In this document: positions 9,105 through 16,714 of the stretch, piece by piece
Layout of the letters: each line of letters begins with the position of its first letter
How positions within the stretch are numbered: the first letter of the stretch is position 1
Assembly (NCBI GenBank): GCA_018265615.1
Contig: JABLYX010000063.1
Location: 1-28,070 of the forward strand
From: Lentisphaeria bacterium
Lineage (GTDB): Bacteria; Verrucomicrobiota; Lentisphaeria; Victivallales; Victivallaceae
DNA: 28,070 nucleotides
Direction of reading: 5' to 3'
Notes under the pieces: model-generated
Told to the model about the DNA's origin: nothing
Databases searched by the model: none
What the model saw: the letters and a program-made list of their open reading frames with translations, nothing else
Made by a program: the position numbers and the translations under genes

Positions 9105-10946
9105 TCACTGCCGCTGCGTCGCGTCGCAACGCAGCGAAAAGAGGGCGCGCAGGAGGATGAGCGCGAGGAGCGCGGCGTAGAGGTACGGGTGGCCGAAGAG
9201 CAGCAGCAGCGGGAGGAGCATGCAGAGAAACGCGCTCTGGAGCCTCCTCTGGAACAGGAAGCGCACGCCGCACGCGAAAAGCGCGGCGGGGATCAGGCGG
9301 AGCCAGGGGCCGAACGCGGCGGGCAGCAGGAACGGGAGGAACGCGACGCCGGAGCCGGCGGGCAGGGTGAAGAGCGTCGCGCCGCAGGCGAGCCCGAGCG
9401 TGACGGCCAGCTCGCGGCGGGACATGGCGCCCCAGCATTCGAGCGCGGCGAAGGCCGCGAGCATGGCGGGGAACGCGCCGGCGACGAAGCGCCGCGCGTC
9501 GCAGAAGGTGTGGCTGTAGCCGAAGAAGAACCAGATGACGGGCACGGCCCAGAGGGTGAAGGCGGTCCGCAGCTTCGGGTCGCGCAGCAGCAGGAGCCCG
9601 GTGATCCCGAGCGTCCACGCCGCGTGGTTCGCGCCTGCGAGGAACCGGATGTTCCGTCCTTCGAGAAAGGTTCTGAGCGTGAAGCCGTTGGCCGGGCGCA
9701 GCCCCTCCGCGAGCTCGGGGTAGTGCAGGACGTAGCCGAAGGTCAGCGGATTGCCGAACTGGTGGAAATTGATCCAGAGCTGGAAGCCGAAGACGGCGAG
9801 GAACCCGGCGGCGGCGGGCGGCAGGAGTCCGCAGAGCTGTTTCGGGCTCCGCAGCGCCTCCGGGAATTTTCCGGCGGCGATCCACGCGAGCAGCGGCGCG
9901 AAGAAGATGTTGTTGATGCGCAGCAGGCAGGCGAAGCCGAAGAGGAGCCCGAGCAGCAGGACGAACCTCCGTTTCGGCGGCATGTACAGCGCGAGCGCGA
10001 TCGATCCGAGGACGGCGCAGAGGCTCGGCGTGTCGCTCATGGCGTTGAAGCCCGCGTTGATGAGCGTCCCGTAAAAGTTCCACGGGCTCCCCCCGGGCAT
10101 GAGGAAGACGGACTGGAAGATGTTCCGGTTCCAGAGCTCGACGTGGAAGTGGAAGAAGGGCCACGCCGCCCAGGCGAGCATCGGGAGCGCGGCTCTGAGG
10201 TTCGAAAGGCCGAGACGGCGCAGGATCAGGAAGCCGAGCACGAGCGCGCCGGGCGCGAGCACGAAGCCCGAAAAGTACGAGAAGGGGACGGCGATGCCGT
10301 AGTAGCTCTCCGCCCCCGTCGCGAGGATGAACGGCAGATAGAGGAGTCCGGTCCCGGCCGTGAAGCTCCACGGGCCGGTGAAGTTCCCGGCGAGCATCCC
10401 GGCGGCGGTTTCGAAGTAGCCGTTTTCGTCCGCCGCCGCCGCGATGGTGTTCGGCCATTCGAGCAGCGTGTTCAGCAGCAGAAGCATCCGGACGAGCACG
10501 ATGAGCGCGAGATAGAAGAGCGCCTCCTGCCTCGCCGCGGGCGGGGGCTCCCCCTCGCGTGGATTGCGTCGGCGCAGGCGCCGGAGCAGCAGGAAGCCGA
10601 GCGCGACCCCGCAGCCGAGCGCGGCGAGGATGCGCAGCGTCGGGCGCGGCAGGAGCTGGATGACGGCGCGCTCCCCGCCGGGGGCGGTTTCGCAGACGAG
10701 TTCCGGGGAGAGGTATCCGCCGCCGGGCAGGGCGTAAAAGGTGTTGCAGGTCGCGAGCGGGTGCCGGGCGGAGAAGCCGGTGAAGGGTTCCCCCTGCGTT
10801 TCGACGGGACCCGGCTGCTGCATCCGCAGCACCTTCGCATACCGGTCCGGCTTCTCGAAGACCGGCGCGGGATCCGTGAGCAGCAGGGACCCCGCGGAGC
10901 AGGCCGCCGCCGCCAGGAACGCGATTGTCAGCAGAAAGATGCGCAT
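9105..10946 (-). CDS. Large multi-spanning membrane protein, GT-C glycosyltransferase-like
   Basis: A 613-residue protein starts with a hydrophobic helix (MRIFLLTIAFLAAAACSAGSL), then an extracytoplasmic loop of about 90 residues and about 11-12 further membrane helices. The acidic NTIAAAADENGYFETAAGML after an early helix, and paired helices ending in RRLGLSNLRAAL, resemble the layout of GT-C (ArnT/PMT-like) enzymes, which use lipid-linked sugars outside the membrane. I do not recognise a specific family. The start at 10946 is preferred over upstream in-frame codons because the signal-anchor begins there. The Shine-Dalgarno (GGGAAA) is weak. It follows the heparinase-like gene after a 104-bp gap with a strong hairpin, so co-transcription is uncertain. 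Confidence 0.75.
   Translation of the reverse strand: MRIFLLTIAFLAAAACSAGSLLLTDPAPVFEKPDRYAKVLRMQQPGPVETQGEPFTGFSARHPLATCNTFYALPGGGYLSPELVCETAPGGERAVIQLLPRPTLRILAALGCGVALGFLLLRRLRRRNPREGEPPPAARQEALFYLALIVLVRMLLLLNTLLEWPNTIAAAADENGYFETAAGMLAGNFTGPWSFTAGTGLLYLPFILATGAESYYGIAVPFSYFSGFVLAPGALVLGFLILRRLGLSNLRAALPMLAWAAWPFFHFHVELWNRNIFQSVFLMPGGSPWNFYGTLINAGFNAMSDTPSLCAVLGSIALALYMPPKRRFVLLLGLLFGFACLLRINNIFFAPLLAWIAAGKFPEALRSPKQLCGLLPPAAAGFLAVFGFQLWINFHQFGNPLTFGYVLHYPELAEGLRPANGFTLRTFLEGRNIRFLAGANHAAWTLGITGLLLLRDPKLRTAFTLWAVPVIWFFFGYSHTFCDARRFVAGAFPAMLAAFAALECWGAMSRRELAVTLGLACGATLFTLPAGSGVAFLPFLLPAAFGPWLRLIPAALFACGVRFLFQRRLQSAFLCMLLPLLLLFGHPYLYAALLALILLRALFSLRCDATQRQ
9112..9136 (-). terminator. Weak hairpin at the 3' end of the membrane protein gene
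   Basis: CGCTGCGT and ACGCAGCG form an 8-bp stem with a 9-nt loop at the very end of the coding region, followed on the minus strand by GCAGTGAAAATTT. The T-tract is poor, so termination is possible but not strong. Confidence 0.3.
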
Positions 10947-10962
10947 GGATTTCCCGTCTATC

Positions 10963-10980
10963 GTATTTTCATAAAAATAC
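10963..10980. promoter_or_regulatory. Inverted repeat GTATTTT-N4-AAAATAC upstream of the membrane protein
   Basis: A perfect 7-bp inverted repeat with a 4-nt centre ends 16 bp upstream of the chosen ATG. It could be an operator or an RNA hairpin over the ribosome entry region. No protein can be assigned to it. Confidence 0.4.
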
Positions 10981-11002
10981 ACCGCCCGGACGGGATTTTC
11001 CA

Positions 11003-11040
11003 CCGCCCCCGGAGAAAAAAGCGGGCTTTTCCGGGGGCGG
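11003..11040 (-). terminator. Strong hairpin after the heparinase-like gene
   Basis: CCGCCCCCGGA and TCCGGGGGCGG make an 11-bp perfect outer stem. Inside it AAAAGC and GCTTTT pair again, giving an almost continuous long stem. It starts 10 bp after the lyase stop. No U-run follows, so it may be a bulky terminator, an RNA-stabilising end or an attenuator before the membrane protein gene. Confidence 0.5.
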
Positions 11041-11050
11041 GCCCTTCACT

Positions 11051-13378
11051 TCACGGAAGGAGCGTTTCGCCCTGCCATTCGGCCGTGATCCGGCCGGTGG
11101 CGCGGTCGACGCTCAGGTTCAGTTCACCCTCCGGCGCAGCCAGTGTGATCCGGAACGCGCCGGCGGATTCGCTCATTCGCGCTTCCCCGGACGGCGGGCT
11201 TCCGGCGCGGCAGGGGCGGATCAGCGTGATGAAGAGCGCCCGCTCCGATTTCTCCGGCGTATCCGCCGTCAGGTGGTGCTGCACCAGCTTCAGGTGGGGC
11301 GGCAGGGGCGGGTCGAATTTGTCGGTCGTCCGCAGCTTCAGGTTTTCCGGCCACAGGAACTCCACCCTGCAGGCGGCTTTGCCGTTTTCCGCCATGATGT
11401 TGCGTTGCCCTTCCACCCGGAACGGATTGAGCGCGTGCAGATGCCAGTTGAAGATCGACGGCTCCTTCGCTTCGAGCGTGTCGACGATGAGGATCGCCGC
11501 GGGCTTTGCGAAGAGGATCCGGCGGCGGAAGCTCTTCAGCAGCCCCCGGTAGGAGCCGGCCGCCTCGCCCTCGGCATAATCGAGTTTTCCGCCGGAGACG
11601 AAGCGGGTGATCTCCCCCTTCGCGTCGCGCGAGTGCTTCTGCTGGCCGATGCCGTTCACGGTGATGTTGTTCTCGGACTTCGTCTCCCACATCCAGTTGT
11701 CGTGGAAGTTGCTCGCGTACATGTCGCGGCGGCCGGAGCGAATCAGCATCCGCTCGCCGAACACGTTCAGCAGGAAGCTGTTGTTGGCGTCGTAGCCGTG
11801 GCTCCAGGTGCCGACCGGGCTGGACTTGAAATGGATCTGCACGTTTTTCTTCCCGTCGGCGAGGTCGGTGTTCATGACCGCCAGCCCGTTGCCGCGGAAG
11901 CAGCGGGAGGATGGGAGTGCCTCCGGCGGCTCCGGTTTTACGGACGGACGGGAACTCCGCAGGAAATCGATGTAAATCGCCTCCCGGGCCGCGGCGCCTG
12001 CCGGGTCGGTCCGCCGCATGATCTCCCCGATGCGGTCGGCGTAGTGCTGGAAATATGGATTGCGGGAGAGTGAAGCGAGTACCGACATCGTTCCCGCGTG
12101 GCGGCAGCGGTGGTTTTCCGACAGGTCGCCGAATCCTCCGTCGCGGGTTCCCGGCACCGAGACATACATGCCGTAATAGCCGGTCTGCGCGAAGAACGGC
12201 TTTCGCCGGATATCGATGGAGAAGGTGTTTTCCAGGATGTCGGCCCACCAGAAGAAGCGGTCGAGATATTCCCGCCAGTACGAGATTCCCTCGTGCCAGC
12301 CGCCGTCGTCGTCTCCCCAGACCGGATAGACGCAGAAGTAGAAATGCATCGCTCCGTCGATCCAGTCGCCCGCCTCAGGGATCTCGCCGAAGAAAACCAC
12401 TCCCGCTTCCCCGAGGAAATGCCACAGCCGGTTGGCGTGGCTCTGGTAGGGGCGGTAGAAAAGCTGCGGGTAAAGCGAACGGTACGCTTCGTTGCCGCGG
12501 ATGCGGATCACGCTGCGGCACTCCCCGCGCTCCGCTTCGCTCAGCAGGTCCCACACGTAGCTGTAGGCGCGGGAGAAGCGCGAGAGGTACGGCATGCCGG
12601 CCTCGTCGTTGTAGCGGCGTCCCGTGGAGCCCTCCGGATCCCATTTCGCGCACTCCATGAGGATCTTTTTTGCGAGCTGTCCGTACTTCCGGTTCCCGGT
12701 AATGCGGTAGCCGTAGCCGAGCGTCGCTGCCCCGTCGAGGGTTTTCAGCACGTAAAGCCGGTTGCCCCACCACATTTTGACCCATTCCGGCGAAGGGCGC
12801 TTCACCCCGTCCGGATACTTCGGCGGTTCCGCCGTGGGGGGCGGGTCGGCGAGCAGGGCGTCGCATTGCCGGGTCAGCTCTTCGAGCAGTTCCGGCGCGG
12901 CCCGCCGCAGTTTCGGGAGCTCTTCGGGACGCAGGAAGATGCGCGGGTGTTCTGCCGGGATCCGCGCTTCCCAATCCCTGCGCGGCGGCATGGGATTGGA
13001 CGAGGCGCCGGCGCCGATTTCGAATTTCCGGACGGAGCTCCATTCGGATGTCCCGCCATCCCGGCCGGTGCAGCGCACACGCCAGTACCAGACGCCCGGC
13101 TTCATGACCCGGGAGGGGCAGTGGACATTCCACCTGAGGTTCTTCACTTCGACCGCGTCGCGGAACGAAGGATCGTCAGCATATTGCAGTTCATAAGAGG
13201 CGGCCCCGCTCTGTTCGCGCCAGACGAACGGCGCGGGCGTGATCCGGAGGATCTCTCCGGAGGCGGGCCGGAATCCCCATTCGTCGCTGCGCGCAGGCGG
13301 TTCGGCGAAGGGGCGGCCCGCGGAGACGTTCAGCAGGAGGAACGGCAGGAGGGTAAGAAACGCAATGACAGATTTCAT
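11051..13378 (-). CDS. Secreted heparinase II/III-family polysaccharide lyase-like protein
   Basis: This 775-residue protein starts with a signal peptide (MKSVIAFLTLLPFLLLNVSAG, cleavage near 20). Residues about 40-120 form an Fn3/Ig-like domain (APFVWREQSGAASYELQYA, then VWYWRVRC). An alpha-helical toroid domain follows at about 135-520 (HPRIFLRPEELPKLRR, SHANRLWHFLGEAG, DDDGGWHEGISYWREYLDRF, GGFGDLSENHRCRHAG). A beta-sheet domain typical of heparinase II/III C-termini ends the protein (SPVGTWSHGYDANNSFLLNVFGERMLI, DAKGEITRF, ILIVDTLEA). The family cleaves acidic glycosaminoglycan-like polymers by beta-elimination outside the cytoplasm; substrate here is unproven. It starts 14 bp after the pseudopilin stop with its Shine-Dalgarno overlapping that stop, so it is cotranscribed with the regulator and pseudopilin. 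Confidence 0.9.
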   Translation of the reverse strand: MKSVIAFLTLLPFLLLNVSAGRPFAEPPARSDEWGFRPASGEILRITPAPFVWREQSGAASYELQYADDPSFRDAVEVKNLRWNVHCPSRVMKPGVWYWRVRCTGRDGGTSEWSSVRKFEIGAGASSNPMPPRRDWEARIPAEHPRIFLRPEELPKLRRAAPELLEELTRQCDALLADPPPTAEPPKYPDGVKRPSPEWVKMWWGNRLYVLKTLDGAATLGYGYRITGNRKYGQLAKKILMECAKWDPEGSTGRRYNDEAGMPYLSRFSRAYSYVWDLLSEAERGECRSVIRIRGNEAYRSLYPQLFYRPYQSHANRLWHFLGEAGVVFFGEIPEAGDWIDGAMHFYFCVYPVWGDDDGGWHEGISYWREYLDRFFWWADILENTFSIDIRRKPFFAQTGYYGMYVSVPGTRDGGFGDLSENHRCRHAGTMSVLASLSRNPYFQHYADRIGEIMRRTDPAGAAAREAIYIDFLRSSRPSVKPEPPEALPSSRCFRGNGLAVMNTDLADGKKNVQIHFKSSPVGTWSHGYDANNSFLLNVFGERMLIRSGRRDMYASNFHDNWMWETKSENNITVNGIGQQKHSRDAKGEITRFVSGGKLDYAEGEAAGSYRGLLKSFRRRILFAKPAAILIVDTLEAKEPSIFNWHLHALNPFRVEGQRNIMAENGKAACRVEFLWPENLKLRTTDKFDPPLPPHLKLVQHHLTADTPEKSERALFITLIRPCRAGSPPSGEARMSESAGAFRITLAAPEGELNLSVDRATGRITAEWQGETLLP

Positions 13379-13392
13379 GGCAGGTATGTTCC

Positions 13393-14124
13393 TCAGTTGC
13401 TTTCGGCTGCGGACCAGAAATAACCGGCTTCCGGCTCTTCCCAGTAGGTTGACGGGATCTCTTTTTCGCGCCGCAGCGCCACGTGTCCGTCGGCGAAGCA
13501 GACGTTGGCGCCGGTGCGGCCGCCGTGCCGCCACTCCCCGATTCCGTCCGGGGTGGAGCAGGTCATCTGGGACTTCTGCATGGCGCCGGTGGGGGGCTTG
13601 GCCGCCCACCGGTCGAGGTCGAACATGGCGGCCCGCCGGGCGGGAGATTTGATCCGGGTGATCTTCATGTCGAACTGCCCGCCCATCCAGGAGGCGAATC
13701 CCGCCCGGGTGCTGACAGCCATATTGATCCCGTAATGGCGGCTCGATTTCGTCCTGTCGTATTTCACCGAGGAGGGACAGGCGAAAAGGGGATACGGCAG
13801 GGCGAACCCGTCTCCGGCGTCCTGCAGGAATTTGCAGTCCCCCGCCGGCTGATCCGGGTTGAACAGCCGGAAGAGGACATCCTGCCACTTTCCGGCATAT
13901 ACGTTCGACGGCGTCGCGAGGTTGCCGTCGTGCGCCGGGACGATCCCGTTGTTCTGGTCGACGTACATGAGCATGCAGGCGCCGAGCTGCTTCAGGTTTG
14001 AAGTGCATTTGATGGACCGCGCCCGTTCGCGCGCCTGATTCAGCGCGGGCAGCAGCATCGAGGCGAGGATCGCGATGATCGCAATCACCACCAGCAATTC
14101 AATCAGCGTGAATTTCGATTTCAT
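13393..14124 (-). CDS. Pseudopilin-like protein with prepilin N-terminus and H-Xn-DG C-terminal motif
   Basis: A complete 243-residue member. N-terminal KFTLIELLVVIAIIAILASM is the prepilin-like helix, followed by LLPALNQARERARSIKCTSNLKQLGACMLMYVDQN. The C-terminal RHGGRTGANVCFADGHVALRR matches the 'prepilin-type processing-associated H-X9-DG' motif, here with 11 residues between His and DG. The residue before the usual cleavage site is Lys and not Gly. ATG at 14124 has AGGAG 8 nt upstream, and that site overlaps the stop of the GntR gene. The family is greatly expanded in Lentisphaerae and Planctomycetes and has no proven role; its place between a regulator and a lyase suggests a surface part of one glycan-use system. 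Confidence 0.93.
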   Translation of the reverse strand: MKSKFTLIELLVVIAIIAILASMLLPALNQARERARSIKCTSNLKQLGACMLMYVDQNNGIVPAHDGNLATPSNVYAGKWQDVLFRLFNPDQPAGDCKFLQDAGDGFALPYPLFACPSSVKYDRTKSSRHYGINMAVSTRAGFASWMGGQFDMKITRIKSPARRAAMFDLDRWAAKPPTGAMQKSQMTCSTPDGIGEWRHGGRTGANVCFADGHVALRREKEIPSTYWEEPEAGYFWSAAESN

Positions 14125-14138
14125 GTTGAGAGCTCCTT

Positions 14139-15173
14139 TCATTGGATCGGGGTTAACGCTTTGCAGCTTGAATTGATCGCGAGATCCGCCTCGAAGACGC
14201 GGCGCAGCGGCGGCGCGGCCGGATCCTCCAGGCGGCGCAGGAGGTGTTCGAGCGCCAGGAAGCCCATCGTGAACAGCGGCATGCGGATGTGGCTGACCGG
14301 CATTTCGAGCGAAGGCATGTCGCTCAGGTCGTCGAAGCAGATGACGGAGAGGTCGTCCGGAACCCGCAGGTGTGCGCGCTCGGCGGAGAGCAGGAAATGG
14401 GGCAGCGAGGGCGCATACGGCAGGAAGACCGCCGTGGGCTTCAGCTTCGCGAGCTCTCCGGAGATCTCGTTGCTCCCGTCGGGCCGGATCACCAGCTCGG
14501 GGGGAAGAGAAAATCCGTTATCCGAAAAGGCCCGCCGGTAGCCTTTCAGCCTCTCCCGGACCGCATAGTAGCCGTTGGGCGCCATGAAAGCGATCCGGCG
14601 GTGCCCCGTCCGCAGCAGGTACTCGACCGCCCGTTTTGATTCCGCCGCGTAATCCACCGCGAGACAGGAGAACGCGGGGTTTTCCGGAAAGCGGTTGATG
14701 AAGCAGGCGGGCTTCTGCCAGCCGCCGAGATGCTTCCCGATGTCGGAGATCCGCGGCCGGATCAGGAGCAGGGCGTCGGGCGCATCCTTTTCAAGCAGCT
14801 CCGGGTTCCAGTAGTCGTTGTAAATGAGCTGCGCGTTCGCTGTTTCCGCCGCACGGAGGATCCCCTGCAGGATGCGGTCCTGGTGGCTCCGGGCGTAGTT
14901 GAGCGGGGCGCGGTCGATCCCGATCCGCCAGGCGCGGCGGGTCCCGTCCCCCGGATGCGTGGAGCGCAGCACCTCCCAGCCGATCCCGGCGCGGCTCGCG
15001 ACATACCCCTCGTCGGCGAGCATCCGCAGCACCTTCCGCATGGTCATGCGGCTGACGCTGTAGCGCTTCATGAGCTCGTTTTCGGAGGGCAGCTTCGCCC
15101 CGGGGGCGAACAGCCCCCCTTCGATCTGCTGGAACAGATCCGCGTGGATGACGTTGCAGGCGATTTTCGGCAT
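14139..15173 (-). CDS. GntR/LacI-hybrid transcriptional regulator of the lyase operon
   Basis: A 344-residue protein. Residues about 8-75 form a GntR winged helix (LFAPGAKLPSENELMKRYSVSRMTMRKVLRMLADEGYVASRAG). Residues about 85-340 form a LacI/PurR-like ligand domain (RTGHRRIAFM, LKPTAVFLPYAPSLPHFLL, RVPDDLSVICFDDLSDM, ending EMPVSHIRMPLFTMGFLALEHLL). It probably senses a sugar released by the lyase. ATG at 15173 begins at the DNA-binding domain; upstream in-frame codons would cross the promoter and are rejected. The Shine-Dalgarno is poor. Two ATACCTGTAT palindromes flank its promoter, suggesting autorepression that also covers the downstream pseudopilin and lyase genes. Confidence 0.93.
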   Translation of the reverse strand: MPKIACNVIHADLFQQIEGGLFAPGAKLPSENELMKRYSVSRMTMRKVLRMLADEGYVASRAGIGWEVLRSTHPGDGTRRAWRIGIDRAPLNYARSHQDRILQGILRAAETANAQLIYNDYWNPELLEKDAPDALLLIRPRISDIGKHLGGWQKPACFINRFPENPAFSCLAVDYAAESKRAVEYLLRTGHRRIAFMAPNGYYAVRERLKGYRRAFSDNGFSLPPELVIRPDGSNEISGELAKLKPTAVFLPYAPSLPHFLLSAERAHLRVPDDLSVICFDDLSDMPSLEMPVSHIRMPLFTMGFLALEHLLRRLEDPAAPPLRRVFEADLAINSSCKALTPIQ

Positions 15174-15187
15174 GGCGTTTTTCTTTT

Positions 15188-15201
15188 TTATACCTGTATA
15201 A
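15188..15201. promoter_or_regulatory. Candidate operator O1: TTATAC-CT-GTATAA
   Basis: A perfect 14-bp palindrome between the promoter and the gntR ATG, centred about 15 bp downstream of the predicted start. It shares ATACCTGTAT with the second site centred 55 bp away. Confidence 0.7.
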
Positions 15202-15216
15202 TTAGATTCTGCGTAT

Positions 15217-15245
15217 ATTATGCACCATCCCGGTCGTTTTGTCAA
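15217..15245 (-). promoter_or_regulatory. Sigma-70 promoter of the gntR-pseudopilin-lyase operon
   Basis: TTGACA (15245-15240) and CATAAT (15222-15217) on the minus strand are separated by exactly 17 bp. The predicted start is near 15210. Confidence 0.85.
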
Positions 15246-15254
15246 TACCTGTAT
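15245..15254. promoter_or_regulatory. Candidate operator O2: ATACCTGTAT overlapping the -35 edge
   Basis: The second exact copy of the ATACCTGTAT palindrome abuts the -35 hexamer of the gntR promoter. The centres of O1 and O2 are 55 bp apart, close to five helical turns, so a repressor could block or loop the promoter. Confidence 0.65.
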
Positions 15255-15350
15255 AAAAAGATTTGCGAAAATTTCACCTGCGGGAAGGATTGGGATGCAC
15301 ATTTTTCCGGGGGGACGGGGGACGGCGGCGGCTTTTATCGCGGCATGAAT

Positions 15351-15379
15351 TTGCAAAATCCGCAGAATAATGCTAGATT
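15351..15379 (+). promoter_or_regulatory. Sigma-70-like promoter of the kinase operon
   Basis: TTGCAA (15351-15356) and TAGATT (15374-15379) are spaced by 17 bp, giving a start near 15386 and a short leader to the ATG at 15412. The -10 box is only moderately good. Confidence 0.5.
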
Positions 15380-15411
15380 ACTCCCCAACACCATATGGAG
15401 GATCCGCACAA

Positions 15412-15669
15412 ATGAAAAAAATGTATCGTTTGGGCTTATTTTGCGCAGTCGCTTCGTCCGCGTTTCTGTTCGTTCCCGCCGCAGCGGCGGAGGAGGCGGC
15501 CCCGGCCGCGGAACAGCAGCAGACGGAAGCGGCTCCGGCCGAAATCCTGAAGAAAACCACGCACGGGCGCGGCATGCTGTCGCGCGACAACGCGGACGAC
15601 CCCGAAAGCGGGCGCTTCATGCGCGCCCTCCTGGCCTGCATCCGCTACTACACCGGCAGCTCCAACTGA
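15412..15669 (+). CDS. Small secreted protein of unknown function
   Basis: An 85-residue protein with a clear signal peptide: MKKMYRLGLFCAVASSAFLFVPAAAAEE, with AAA-type cleavage near 26. The mature part of about 58 residues is first Ala/Glu/Gln-rich (low complexity), then basic, KKTTHGRGMLSRDNADDPESGRFM, with one Cys near the end. I recognise no family. GGAGG lies 10 nt upstream of ATG at 15412. The earlier in-frame ATG at 15370 would put the signal peptide in the interior and is rejected. It is the first gene of a three-gene operon, 14 bp before the CxxC-rich membrane protein, so a role with that protein or the kinase is plausible but unproven. Confidence 0.75.
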   Translation: MKKMYRLGLFCAVASSAFLFVPAAAAEEAAPAAEQQQTEAAPAEILKKTTHGRGMLSRDNADDPESGRFMRALLACIRYYTGSSN

Positions 15670-15683
15670 AGGAGGATCGCGTC

Positions 15684-16700
15684 ATGAACCGTCCCAATCC
15701 CAGACAGCAGGAAGAGAAGAAGAGCCCGCTCGGCAAAATCATCGTGGTGCTGGTCATCCTCGCCGTTCTCGGCGCGCTCGCGATGGTCGGCCTCCGGATC
15801 CCCGACACGATGGAGCTCGAACGGCAGATGGACGCCGCCGCATCCTCCATCTCCAGCGACAGCGTGACCATGCTCGCCGGAGCGGTCGAACAGCATCCGC
15901 AGGCGGCGAACGCGGAGGACGCGAAACAGCTCGTCAATGAGATGATCGGCGTGATGATCGCCGAAGCCGTCCCGAAGACCGATTACCGCACCCTCGAGGG
16001 GCTCGGGAAAGAGCTGGACGGCAATACCGCGTGGAAGCCGTATGCGACCGACGCGAACCGGAAAATCCTCGCGGATGCGTGGCGCGAAGTGCTCCGCCGC
16101 ATGCAGGAGGAGCAGGACCGGCTCACGGACCTGAAGGCGATCGCGGCCCGTCTGCAGAACGCCTCCATCCCGCAGGCGGCCGACGTGGCCGAGTTCGTCG
16201 ATTTCAAGCTGCCCGCGGGCTTTGCCGGCAACCGTCCGGTCCAGGTGGCGGCGGCCTATGCGGCGGCGGTCACGATCAAGAACCAGGAACTGGCGGATTC
16301 GGTGCTGGCCGAGGCCGCCGGCAAAGAGGCAGTCCGCGCCGGGACCGAGGAACCGTGCAAGGAGTGCAACAGCAAGGGGACCGTCCCCTGCCAGAGCTGC
16401 ACCGCGAACCCCGGCAAGTGCCCCTCCTGCAGGGGAACCGGCAAGATGAAAGCCAACAGGCTCGTCGGCAACAAGTTCGAATCCATCGAGCAGCCCTGTA
16501 CCCGCTGCGGCGGGACCGGCGAATGCGCGGCCTGCAAAGGGACCGGGAAGCGCGAGTGCTTCTACTGCAAGGGTACGGCGAAGCGGACCAATACGCAGCT
16601 TGCGGCCGAGACGATGAAGAAAACGCTCAGGACGCTGACCGGGCGCATCGACGCGCAGGCGGCTGAACTGAACCGGCTGAAGTCCGCAGTCACGCCGTAG
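15684..16700 (+). CDS. Membrane-anchored protein with six CxxC motifs (DnaJ-like zinc-finger region)
   Basis: A 338-residue protein. A short basic cytoplasmic N-terminus leads to one transmembrane helix at about 18-38. A helical region follows (about 42-220). Six CxxC motifs then lie at 225-228, 236-239, 246-249, 272-275, 281-284 and 292-295. CPSCRGTG, CTRCGGTG and CAACKGTG are full CxxCxGxG repeats as in the DnaJ/Hsp40 zinc-binding domain; there is no J domain. A predicted coiled region closes the protein. The topology places the cysteines outside the cytoplasm. Zinc binding is known for DnaJ repeats; here it is inferred. ATG at 15684 has a strong GGAGG. It is 14 bp before the kinase gene and so probably part of the same signalling unit. 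Confidence 0.85.
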   Translation: MNRPNPRQQEEKKSPLGKIIVVLVILAVLGALAMVGLRIPDTMELERQMDAAASSISSDSVTMLAGAVEQHPQAANAEDAKQLVNEMIGVMIAEAVPKTDYRTLEGLGKELDGNTAWKPYATDANRKILADAWREVLRRMQEEQDRLTDLKAIAARLQNASIPQAADVAEFVDFKLPAGFAGNRPVQVAAAYAAAVTIKNQELADSVLAEAAGKEAVRAGTEEPCKECNSKGTVPCQSCTANPGKCPSCRGTGKMKANRLVGNKFESIEQPCTRCGGTGECAACKGTGKRECFYCKGTAKRTNTQLAAETMKKTLRTLTGRIDAQAAELNRLKSAVTP

Positions 16701-16714
16701 CGCGGGCGGATCCG

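Noticed and set aside
9189..11552. Open frame of 787 codons on the plus strand
   Set aside because: Glu/Arg-rich shadow of the minus-strand membrane protein and lyase, with no domain and no ribosome site.
16465..16490. GTTCGAATCC resembling a tRNA T-loop
   Set aside because: It lies within the coding sequence of the CxxC-rich protein and no acceptor or anticodon arms can be built around it.
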